From assembly GCF_002056795.1 (NCBI RefSeq), contig NZ_CP020104.1, positions 3,297,001 to 3,361,000 on the forward strand: a DNA stretch of 64,000 nucleotides. The letters are read 5' to 3'. Under the pieces are notes generated by a model. That model did no database searches and was not told where the DNA came from. It saw nothing but the letters and a program-made list of their open reading frames with translations. Below are positions 36,063 to 44,172 of this stretch, one piece after another. How positions within the stretch are numbered: position 1 is the first letter of the stretch; each line of letters begins with the position of its first letter. The position numbers and the translations under genes were made by a program. Source of the stretch: Spirosoma aerolatum (GTDB lineage: Bacteria > Bacteroidota > Bacteroidia > Cytophagales > Spirosomataceae).

Positions 36063-37592
36063 ATGAATGAGGCATCGCTACATAAAACATTAGTACGTCA
36101 GATAAATCGGCATTTGACCAAAGAGTGCCTTCAAAATGAAAACCTGCAGCAGTTTATTCAGTCGGTCAATGAGTCCTATCAGAACTTTGCCCGCGATAAT
36201 GAACTTCTGGAACATTCGGCGTTATTAAACGATCGGGAATATTCGAAAGTTAATCAGCGGTTGAAAGAAGAAGTGAGCCAGCGTCGGGAGTCGGTCGAAA
36301 AATTAATGGAAGCCATTGTGCTGATCGAAGTTCCTGAAGGGGAGTCGATTGCTGACTTTGATAACGACAACCTCGTTGGGTTAGTTAATTTTCTACAACG
36401 GCAGATCGAGTATCGAAAAACCATTGAGGCTGAGTTGAGACAGGCTAAGGATGAAGCTGAAAAAGCAACCCAGGCCAAATCGGACTTCCTTTCCATGATG
36501 AGCCACGAAATCCGAACTCCGCTCAATGGAATTGTCGGTATGACGTATCTGATGCTTCAGGAAGAAGTGCCACCAACCATGGTCGAGAACCTGAAAACGC
36601 TTCAGTTTTCGATCGAACATCTGCAGGCTTTGATCAATGATATCTTGGATTTTAGCAAGATCGAAGCCGGAAAAGTTGAACTCGAAGAAACCACGTTCGA
36701 TTTCAAGCAACTGGTTTCAAATATCAAACGGGCTCAGCAGGCAAAAGCACAGGAGAAGGGTAATCGGATTCGCTTAATGATCGATGATGATATTCCGAAT
36801 GCACTGATTGGCGATTCACTCCGAATCGGTCAGGTTCTAACTAATTTGGTTTCCAATGCAATCAAATTTACGCATCATGGAACCATCACCATCGAACTGG
36901 CGCTGGAGAACCGTACCGAAGAAATGGCATCAATCTTCGTATCGGTTCAGGATACGGGCATCGGTATCGCTCCCGATAAGCAGGAAGCCATTTTCAACAT
37001 GTTTACCCAGGCTAACTCAGCCACTACCCGTAAGTTTGGAGGAACAGGATTGGGCCTGGTCATTACCAAAAAGTTGCTGGAATTGTATGGAAGCGCAATT
37101 CGGGTTGAGAGCCAGGAAGGTAAAGGAGCCACGTTCTCCTTTATATTGAACTTACCGATTAGCCAATCAGCAGCGGTCACACTAGCTGTTCCCGATGCGG
37201 TGGATGATAAAACCTTGAAAGGACTACATATCCTGCTGGTTGAGGATTATCCGGTTAATGTTAAGGTTGCTTTGAAGTTTTTGCATAAATGGGGTATCGA
37301 AGTGGATACCGCCGAGAATGGCCAGGTAGGCGTGGATAAGTGTCGAGCCAATAACTATGATCTGGTGCTAATGGACTTGCAGATGCCTGTAATGGATGGC
37401 TATACGGCTGCTGCCGAAATCCGAAAATTGAACTCCCGTATCCCAATTGTGGCCTTGACAGCTTCAGCAACATTTAGCAATCGAGACCGGGCGGTGCATG
37501 TCGGAATGGATGATTATGTAACCAAACCGTTTAATCCTAAGGATTTATTTAATAAAATTGCAAAATATAGCCAGCGTATTCCCGGTAATTGA
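36063..37592 (+). CDS. Cytoplasmic hybrid histidine kinase (HisKA-HATPase-REC)
   Basis: 509 residues, no membrane segments. A coiled-coil rich N-terminus (about 30-135) leads into HisKA with His148 (MMSHEIRTPLNG), then the ATPase domain with VSNAIKF (N box), DTGIGI (G1), FGGTGLGL (G2), and a receiver with LVEDYPVN, Asp438 (LVLMDLQMPVMDG) and Lys in VTKPFNP. It carries no sensor domain of its own, so the input probably comes from the FIST protein encoded directly upstream. The phosphate should pass His148 to Asp438 and on to the Hpt protein encoded 45 bp downstream. Confidence 0.95.
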   Translation: MNEASLHKTLVRQINRHLTKECLQNENLQQFIQSVNESYQNFARDNELLEHSALLNDREYSKVNQRLKEEVSQRRESVEKLMEAIVLIEVPEGESIADFDNDNLVGLVNFLQRQIEYRKTIEAELRQAKDEAEKATQAKSDFLSMMSHEIRTPLNGIVGMTYLMLQEEVPPTMVENLKTLQFSIEHLQALINDILDFSKIEAGKVELEETTFDFKQLVSNIKRAQQAKAQEKGNRIRLMIDDDIPNALIGDSLRIGQVLTNLVSNAIKFTHHGTITIELALENRTEEMASIFVSVQDTGIGIAPDKQEAIFNMFTQANSATTRKFGGTGLGLVITKKLLELYGSAIRVESQEGKGATFSFILNLPISQSAAVTLAVPDAVDDKTLKGLHILLVEDYPVNVKVALKFLHKWGIEVDTAENGQVGVDKCRANNYDLVLMDLQMPVMDGYTAAAEIRKLNSRIPIVALTASATFSNRDRAVHVGMDDYVTKPFNPKDLFNKIAKYSQRIPGN

Positions 37593-37637
37593 TCGGTAGG
37601 CGACAAGTTTCTTTTTATTTAGTTAAGGTTCTTAACC

Positions 37638-38012
37638 ATGGAAAATTTTAATTCGGCTAGTTTGCATACTATCGACTATGATCGTTTGAACGAGTTATAT
37701 GATGGTGATAATGAGCAGATAGCCAGCCTTTTCGAGCTATTTCTGGATGAAGTATTCCCGGATTTTCAGGAAATAGAACGCGAAATCGATCAGCAAAACT
37801 GGGCAGAGGTAGCTAAAACAGCGCATAAAATGCTGCCCTGGGTCGGAATGGTTGGTTTGACGGCTTTGGAAGGTAAACTCCGGAGTATAGAAGCTCAGGC
37901 CAAAACTGATCGCAATCCAGAAGAAATAAAGCTAGCCTGGAATCAGTTTAAGCTTGGTTTGGATAAGGCAACGCCCCTAATTCGTGAAGAATTGGCCCGG
38001 TTGACGAGCTAA
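37638..38012 (+). CDS. Hpt phosphotransfer protein
   Basis: 124 residues, an all-helical Hpt domain. The phospho-accepting His63 sits in VAKTAHKMLPWVGMVGL; the family usually has H-x-L-K-G-S-S-x-x-x-G, so the Lys-Gly-Ser part is altered to M-L-P-W-V while His and the later Gly/Leu remain. It follows the hybrid kinase in the same operon and should accept phosphate from its receiver. No intact response regulator for the next step is encoded in the window; the receiver at 30842 lacks the Asp. Confidence 0.88.
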   Translation: MENFNSASLHTIDYDRLNELYDGDNEQIASLFELFLDEVFPDFQEIEREIDQQNWAEVAKTAHKMLPWVGMVGLTALEGKLRSIEAQAKTDRNPEEIKLAWNQFKLGLDKATPLIREELARLTS

Positions 38013-38028
38013 ATACGGAATACATACA

Positions 38029-38088
38029 ATAATTGCCATAAAGCCAGAGGCCTTTCATTTGAAAGGCCTCTGGCTTTATGGCAATTAT
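38029..38088. terminator. Perfect 29-bp palindrome, bidirectional terminator
   Basis: 38029-38057 is perfectly complementary to 38060-38088 with a 2-base loop. The core is AAAGCCAGAGGCCTTTCA. It separates the convergent Hpt and GT2 genes, 17 bp after the former and 23 bp from the end of the latter. A perfect stem of this length is longer than termination needs. Confidence 0.8.
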
Positions 38089-38110
38089 ATGAAATTATTT
38101 TCGATTCCAA

Positions 38111-39310
38111 TTAAGCCGTTTCCTGTTGCGATTCAGAGGTTTCAGTGTGGGGTGTATGCAGGAATTTTTTGCCCGCCTGCTTAAAGTTTAGCAACGTACG
38201 CATCATACTCAGGATGAGTTGCGGCAACACCATAAAGTCGTTAAAAGAGATTTTGCGCCATAAATACAAGGGAATAGATATGGCCAGACTAAACGACAAG
38301 ACACCAATCAACCCGGCCGAGAAAGCCAATAAGGGGGGATTATAAATAATCAGGTTAACGAAGAAAAGCAGAGAAACCGCCACCAATAACAAAGTTCGGG
38401 GAAGGAGGAGGGATTTCAGTAAGGCGTTGAAGGCATGTATGTTTCCACGGGTTAGCTGGTTCATACCAATGGCAAAGTATTCTTTAATAAAATACACCTG
38501 GGCGGCTGTCCAGCGGGTGCGCTGGCGTTCGAAAACCGCTATATTCTGAACTTTCTCATCGAAGATAAACGCTTTGTGCAGATAGCCAATTTTGATGCCA
38601 TCTATCAGCAGTAGCATTTCGAGCTCTTTATCGTACCCACTAACCGTCTGTATCTGATTCATCGCCCGTTTCATGGCTGTAGGCTCAAATCCCATGCCTG
38701 ACCCGATTAATGTGGCCGACAGGCCTAAAGCTCGCTGGCCTGCCCGAAACAGATTATTATTTACCTCTTCATTCATGGCATCGAAAATGGCAACGCTCGT
38801 ATTGGTATTTTTTGCCACGCGATGTCCCTGAATTGCTTTCCATCCTTTTTCAAACGCCTGATTGATGCGCTGTAAAAAATCGGTAGCCATATGATTATCA
38901 GCATCTGAAATGACGATGATGTCGTAATAACCTTCCGGCAATGCATTCAGGGCGTAGCGAATTGATTTCTGAACCGTCGATTGTTCAAACTCAACAGGGA
39001 TAATTTTGATCGGATAGGTAGAGAGCTGTTCCAGAGTTTGGGGTTGGAACGAATCGGCAATTACGATCAGGTCGTACCAGTCGGATGGATACGATTGCTT
39101 CAGATTGGCCAACACAGAACCTATGATTACACTATCTTCTTTGTAGGCAGGAATTAATACAGCGATACGACGGAGAGTCGTCTGCTCAATAGGCGAATCA
39201 TCGGCCCGGCCAATTCGTCCAGCCACTGCACTCAGGAAAAGGTAGAATACATTGAATACCAGATAGCCAGTAACCAGTAAAAGAATAAAATAATATAAAG
39301 ATGCTATCAT
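38111..39310 (-). CDS. Membrane-bound family 2 glycosyltransferase
   Basis: 399 residues from ATG 39310; the frame runs up to 39451, but the extra part looks non-coding and AT-rich, while 39310 places a membrane segment right at the start (IASLYYFILLLVTGYLVF). Catalytic region: IAVLIPAYKEDSVIIGSVL, LIVIADSF, VISDADNHMATDFL (DxD-type) and QRTRWTAAQVYF (Q-x-x-R-W), then three or four membrane segments. This is the layout of processive synthases such as hyaluronan or cellulose type, though shorter. It is divergent from the large secreted glycosidase at 39594 with 283 bp between, again a synthase next to a hydrolase. Confidence 0.88.
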   Translation of the reverse strand: MIASLYYFILLLVTGYLVFNVFYLFLSAVAGRIGRADDSPIEQTTLRRIAVLIPAYKEDSVIIGSVLANLKQSYPSDWYDLIVIADSFQPQTLEQLSTYPIKIIPVEFEQSTVQKSIRYALNALPEGYYDIIVISDADNHMATDFLQRINQAFEKGWKAIQGHRVAKNTNTSVAIFDAMNEEVNNNLFRAGQRALGLSATLIGSGMGFEPTAMKRAMNQIQTVSGYDKELEMLLLIDGIKIGYLHKAFIFDEKVQNIAVFERQRTRWTAAQVYFIKEYFAIGMNQLTRGNIHAFNALLKSLLLPRTLLLVAVSLLFFVNLIIYNPPLLAFSAGLIGVLSFSLAISIPLYLWRKISFNDFMVLPQLILSMMRTLLNFKQAGKKFLHTPHTETSESQQETA

Positions 39311-39593
39311 GAGCAGGTATTGAAAGATATTATCGCTTAGGGTCAAAATAACACAAAAAAAATATAAATAAGAAATGGTGTATCTTACATGTTTATGTAA
39401 TTTGCTATACGGTAAATAAGTAGTGAATAATTGATTTTGTGAAACTAACAAAGACGCTAAGTTTAAGTTGATATATGAAAAATATGTCGTATTTTAGCGG
39501 TTTGTCATTTAAACGGCATTACTTCCTGATCGTCAACTTGTTCAATCTAGTAAAAGCCTCCGTAATGCGTTAATTTAAAAGCAACCTTCCCAC

Positions 39594-42500
39594 ATGAAAA
39601 AAACTCTACTTCTCGTTTGTTTATCCTTTCTGACGGTAACAACGGCGGTACTTTCAAGACCCGGCGGAATTGCGTCTCTTTTAAGCCGTACACTCGATGC
39701 GTACACTTATCTTCTCTTCAATCGTCAGGTGAGCGAAGTCGCTTTGCCAGGTCATGTTGAAGCGGAGAATTTCAGTGCTATGCAGGGTATTCAGCCCGAG
39801 ACAACTGCTGATGATGGTGGTGGACAGAACATCGGTAATATGGACGATGGCGACTGGATGGATTACCCGGTGAGTGTTCCTCAAACGGGGGTGTATTCAT
39901 TTCGGTTTCGGGTGGCCAATGGCTGGGTCGATGATGCAAAGTTTGAACTCCGCAAGGCCGATGGTACGGTGCTAAAGTCAGTAAATGTGCCGCGTACAGG
40001 TGGGTTGCAAAGTTGGCAGACCATTGGCGCTACGGTACACCTGACAGCCGGTAGCCAGACGTTACGGGTATACATTGTGCGGGGAAGCTGGAATTTCAAC
40101 TGGTTCGAAGCCTCCGGCAGTCGGAATTTGCCGGGTAAAATTGAAGCGGAATCATTTGATGTGGCTAGTGATGTACGGCCCGAAACGACGACTGATGAAG
40201 GCGGTGGGCAGAATCTGGGATACATTGACGATGGCGACTGGATGGATTATAACGTCAATGTAGCCTCGGCTGGGGAGTATACGTTCCAGTTTCGGGTAGC
40301 CAACAGCTATGGCAATGGCGTTATTTTTATCAAAACAGAAGATGGTACTACCCTGGGAAGCGTAAATGTGCCGCGAACCTACGGCTGGCAGAATTGGGTA
40401 ACTATCAGTACAACCGTTAATTTATCGGCGGGAAGTCAGGTACTGCGCATTTATACGAATCCCGGCACCTGGAATTTCAACTGGTTCAATGTTATTCGGA
40501 ACGGTAACTCAATACCTGGGCATCTGGAAGCAGAGGACTATACTGCCATGCAGGGCGTTCTGACCGAAACAACCGCTGATGCTACAGGGGCACTAAACGT
40601 TAACAATATTGATGATGGCGACTGGATGGATTACGCCGTGAGCGTTGATCATGATGGGGTGTATTCGTTCCGGTTCCGGGTAGCCAATGGCTGGGGTGAT
40701 GGGGCTAAATTTGAACTCCGCAAGGCCGATGGTACGGTATTGAAGTCGGTCGATGTGCCCCGTACGGGTGGGTTGCAAAGCTGGCAGACCATTAGTGCTA
40801 CGGTTCGTCTGACGGCCGGTAGCCAAACGCTTCGGTTATATGTGGTGAAAGGGAACTGGAATCTGAACTGGTTCGAGGCTTCAGGAAGTCGAAATCTGCC
40901 TGCAAAGATTGAAGCCGAAAGTTATGATGTTGCTACCGATGTACGTCCCGAAACAACCTCCGACGATGGGGGTGGGCAGAATCTGGGATACATTGACGAT
41001 GGCGATTGGATGGATTATAACGTCAATGTCCCTACGGCCGGTGTCTATACCTTTCAGTTTCGCGTGGCCAATAGCTACGGCAATGGCATCATTTTTATCA
41101 GGTCGGAAGACGGTACTACACTGGGGAGCGTTGATGTTCCACGTACGGGTGGCTGGCAAAACTGGATGACTATTAGTACGACAGCAACATTGTCGGCAGG
41201 AAGTCAGGTGCTGCGCATCTATACGAATCCGGGTACCTGGAATTTCAACTGGTTCAATGTGATACAAGGGGGAACGGTAACGAACCCGGCGGTCATTACC
41301 TTCTCTGCGTTACCCAACAAAGCCGTTGGTGATCCTGATTTTAATCTGACTGCAACAAGTACCAATACCGAAACGCCCATCACCTATACGTCATCCAATC
41401 CATCCGTGGTATCGGTATCGAACGCAACGGGTGTCTGGAAAGCGTCGGTCGTTGGGGCTGGTACAGCCGTTATTACAGCCTCGCAGGCGGCTTCAACGTC
41501 GTTCCAGGCGGCTGCTAATGTAACCCAGACGGTTACCGTAACCGCGCCGACCGTCACGCTCGGCCAGAAAATACCCATCGATCCGAAGCGCTGGTATCAG
41601 CTCAATAACGTGAGCAACGGGCTTGATGGCTTGTTCGATGGTATCACCGATGTAAACGTAGAAACGGGCTGGGGTAAAGTGCTCACCAATTACGACGCGT
41701 ATTATCCGCTTTTGCAAGGTGAATCAATGACCATCCAGGGCATAAAGTTCTATGACTTCACGGGCATCTTCACCGATAATCCTATGACGGTGTCGATTAT
41801 TACTGATCAGTGGCAGCGGATTCCTATTGCTACCTTCACGGGCGATCAGTACGCTGCCTGGGTAGGCCCTTATCCGAATCGGTCTACCTCCGGCGATGCC
41901 AAATTCAAGCTTGATGTACCGATAAGCAATGCCCGCTATCTGGTCATCAACACCTATGGGGCGTTCCCCACAGAAATGGAGTTATATGGCTCCTACACGC
42001 CATCAACCCAGACTCCGACACCTGTACCTGCCAAAGCCGTGAAACTGAAGGATATGCTGGGGGTAAATGCCTACGAATGGAATTTTGAGGATGGTAACAC
42101 GCCCTGGCAGATCAACGAAGCGAAGATGAACGTGGTGAAAAGCTTTTCGGGCATCCGGCATTATATGGACTGGAATAAGCTGGAGTCCAATGAGGGCGAC
42201 TATTCGTACAACCCAACCCTGAGTGGCGGCTGGAACTATGATGCGATCTACGAACGCTGCAAAGCCGAGGGAATTCAAGTACTGGCCTGCCTGAAAACCT
42301 TGCCCGACTGGATGGTGAATACGTATCCCAGCGACCAGCGTGATGCCGAAAACGTGCCGGTGCGTTATGGGAAAGATTTTACGGACCCCAATTCCTACAT
42401 CGAACAGGCGAAGGCTGGATTTCAATACATGGCCCGGTACGGCAGCAATCCAAATGTCAATCCGGCTTTGTTAAGCGTCAATACTACCCCGCGCTGGACG

Positions 42501-43823
42501 GGCGATACGCCAAACACCATCAAAATTGGTTTGGGATTGATCAAGTATATCGAATGTGATAACGAACGTGATAAATGGTGGAAGGGCCGTAAAGCTTATC
42601 AGACGGCCCGTGAATATGCTGCTAACCTGTCGGCGTTCTACGATGGGCATAAAAACACCATGGGGCCGGGTGTAGGTGTGAAAAATGCCGATCCGTCGGT
42701 AAAAGTAGTGATTGGTGGGCTGGCGTCTGCTTCGGCCGGGTCCGATTATGTGAAAGGCATGATCGACTGGTGTAAGCAGTACCGGGGCTATAATCCAGAT
42801 GGTACCGTTAACCTGTGCTGGGACATCATCAATTACCACATGTATGCCGATAATACTTCTTCGTCGCAGAGTGGTACATCGACGCGGGGAGCGGCACCCG
42901 AAGTGGCACCGATCAACAAGATTGCCCAGGATTTCCGAAAAACAGCCCACCTGCAATCCTATGATATGCCCGTCTGGATTACCGAAGCTGGCTATGATGT
43001 GAATCAGGGTAGCCCACTGCGTGCAATTCCGATTGGTAATAAGTCGGCACTCGAAACCCAGGGCGACTGGATTTTGCGGACGGCTTTGCTCTACGCTCGG
43101 GAGGGCATTGAGAAATTGTTCTTCTATCAGCTTTACGACGATAATGGATCGGGTGGTATGTTCGGAACCTCAGGGCTGGCCAATGGCGATAACCTGACCC
43201 GTCGGCCTGCTGCCGATTTCTTGTATCAGACCAATAAACTGTTTGGCGAATACGCCTATAAAGAGACACTCGCTCGCGACCCCTTTGTTGATCGGTACGA
43301 AAAAGACGGCAAATCGGCTTACGTGTTGGTTGTACCGGACGAAATTGGCCGTACGGCGACCTACACGCTCGATTTAGGATCGGCCACACAGGCGCAGATT
43401 TATCGACCGAAAGTGGGCAGCAATGACATGGAGTTACAAACGGTCAATACGAATCAGGGCAAGCTTCAACTGACTGTAACCGAAACCCCCATGTTCGTGA
43501 TGGCTGGTACGGCAGCTCCTAATGCGCGGGTGGCCACCAACATCAATTCAGAAGAAAAAAGCCTGGCCGAGTCCATTCGCGTTTATCCCAATCCAACAAC
43601 CAGTTATGTGAGTATCGATGTAGAGCGGATCAGCAACTCTCCCCTCGATGTGACATTGTTTGATGCCGGGCAAGGTCGTATTCAGCAGACGACTCAAATT
43701 CATAAAACCGGCGATCGGTTCTCCGAAAAATTAGATCTGACTCAACTTGCCGTTGGGGTATATATCCTGGAGGTCAAGCAGGATGGCGAACGCGTTCAGC
43801 AGAAAGTGTTACGGGTTCATTAA
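39594..43823 (+). CDS. T9SS-secreted multi-module glycoside hydrolase with four CBM6-like domains
   Basis: 1409 residues. Sec signal at 1-22. Four CBM6-like modules over about 53-555, each with a G-x-x-x-x-x-D-D-G-D-W-M-D-Y motif and a conserved R-V-A-N element; modules 1-2 and 3-4 are a tandem copy with a 768-bp period. Next comes a bacterial Ig-like domain about 560-660 (ITYTSSNPSVVSV), a discoidin-like beta domain about 660-810, then a TIM-barrel hydrolase about 820-1280. Candidate catalytic acids are Glu991 (IECDNERDKWW) and Glu1131 (WITEAGYD). The last 75 residues (VYPNPTTSYVSIDV, GVYILEVK, ending VLRVH) form a type A T9SS sorting domain. It is probably an active surface or secreted enzyme for a complex glycan; the barrel looks clan A (GH39/GH5-like), without a firm family. 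Confidence 0.88.
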   Translation: MKKTLLLVCLSFLTVTTAVLSRPGGIASLLSRTLDAYTYLLFNRQVSEVALPGHVEAENFSAMQGIQPETTADDGGGQNIGNMDDGDWMDYPVSVPQTGVYSFRFRVANGWVDDAKFELRKADGTVLKSVNVPRTGGLQSWQTIGATVHLTAGSQTLRVYIVRGSWNFNWFEASGSRNLPGKIEAESFDVASDVRPETTTDEGGGQNLGYIDDGDWMDYNVNVASAGEYTFQFRVANSYGNGVIFIKTEDGTTLGSVNVPRTYGWQNWVTISTTVNLSAGSQVLRIYTNPGTWNFNWFNVIRNGNSIPGHLEAEDYTAMQGVLTETTADATGALNVNNIDDGDWMDYAVSVDHDGVYSFRFRVANGWGDGAKFELRKADGTVLKSVDVPRTGGLQSWQTISATVRLTAGSQTLRLYVVKGNWNLNWFEASGSRNLPAKIEAESYDVATDVRPETTSDDGGGQNLGYIDDGDWMDYNVNVPTAGVYTFQFRVANSYGNGIIFIRSEDGTTLGSVDVPRTGGWQNWMTISTTATLSAGSQVLRIYTNPGTWNFNWFNVIQGGTVTNPAVITFSALPNKAVGDPDFNLTATSTNTETPITYTSSNPSVVSVSNATGVWKASVVGAGTAVITASQAASTSFQAAANVTQTVTVTAPTVTLGQKIPIDPKRWYQLNNVSNGLDGLFDGITDVNVETGWGKVLTNYDAYYPLLQGESMTIQGIKFYDFTGIFTDNPMTVSIITDQWQRIPIATFTGDQYAAWVGPYPNRSTSGDAKFKLDVPISNARYLVINTYGAFPTEMELYGSYTPSTQTPTPVPAKAVKLKDMLGVNAYEWNFEDGNTPWQINEAKMNVVKSFSGIRHYMDWNKLESNEGDYSYNPTLSGGWNYDAIYERCKAEGIQVLACLKTLPDWMVNTYPSDQRDAENVPVRYGKDFTDPNSYIEQAKAGFQYMARYGSNPNVNPALLSVNTTPRWTGDTPNTIKIGLGLIKYIECDNERDKWWKGRKAYQTAREYAANLSAFYDGHKNTMGPGVGVKNADPSVKVVIGGLASASAGSDYVKGMIDWCKQYRGYNPDGTVNLCWDIINYHMYADNTSSSQSGTSTRGAAPEVAPINKIAQDFRKTAHLQSYDMPVWITEAGYDVNQGSPLRAIPIGNKSALETQGDWILRTALLYAREGIEKLFFYQLYDDNGSGGMFGTSGLANGDNLTRRPAADFLYQTNKLFGEYAYKETLARDPFVDRYEKDGKSAYVLVVPDEIGRTATYTLDLGSATQAQIYRPKVGSNDMELQTVNTNQGKLQLTVTETPMFVMAGTAAPNARVATNINSEEKSLAESIRVYPNPTTSYVSIDVERISNSPLDVTLFDAGQGRIQQTTQIHKTGDRFSEKLDLTQLAVGVYILEVKQDGERVQQKVLRVH
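39753..41262 (+). repeat. Internal tandem duplication of a CBM6-pair unit
   Basis: The segment from about 39753 to 40495 recurs at about 40521-41262. Landmarks are shifted by 768 bp; for instance GGTGGGCAGAATCTGGGA occurs at 40203 and again at 40971. Within each unit the two modules differ from each other more than they differ from the matching module in the other unit, showing that a two-module block was copied. Confidence 0.85.
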
Positions 43824-44172
43824 TTATAGAGTAGGTATTTTACGACGCTGGATTGGGCACATTCGGGATTACCCGTTGGGCTGAATCCAGCGTTTTTGTG
43901 TGATTTGTGCTTGTTCTGTGGGTTATTTAGTGTGTAAAAATACTCAGTAAGTGAACTAAAGGTGATAAGTTTTTTACTGAGCAGTAGGTAAGCTGGAAAT
44001 AAGTTATATTAGTGGTTAGCGCTTACTGTTGATTGTACTGTTTATGGTTAAATGATTGATAAATTATTTGGTTAGTTGTTTGTATTGAACATTCTTTCAT
44101 TTGTATTTTATTAAATTGCAAATCTCTTTACCAGCGTTAAAACTACCTTCAACGATCTCTACTTAACCCTGT
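43824..44172. other. Intergenic region with terminator and AT-rich leader
   Basis: 349 bp. The first 80 bp hold the terminator of the upstream glycosidase gene; the rest is AT-rich and must contain the promoter of the terpenoid operon, though I find no exact TAnnTTTG element. No coding frame or RNA gene seen. Confidence 0.55.
43845..43897 (+). terminator. Intrinsic terminator of the multi-module glycosidase gene
   Basis: ACGCTGGATT (43845-43854) pairs with AATCCAGCGT (43884-43893), followed by a run of T to 43897. It starts 22 bp after the stop codon. Confidence 0.8.

Noticed and set aside
39311..39451. N-terminal extension of the GT2 at 38111
   Set aside because: The stretch is AT-rich and gives residues unlike the family; the ATG at 39310 puts the first membrane segment at the expected place.
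39753..41262. Repeated DNA as a possible mobile element or CRISPR-like array
   Set aside because: The repeats are in frame within one protein and encode CBM6-like modules, so they are a domain duplication.
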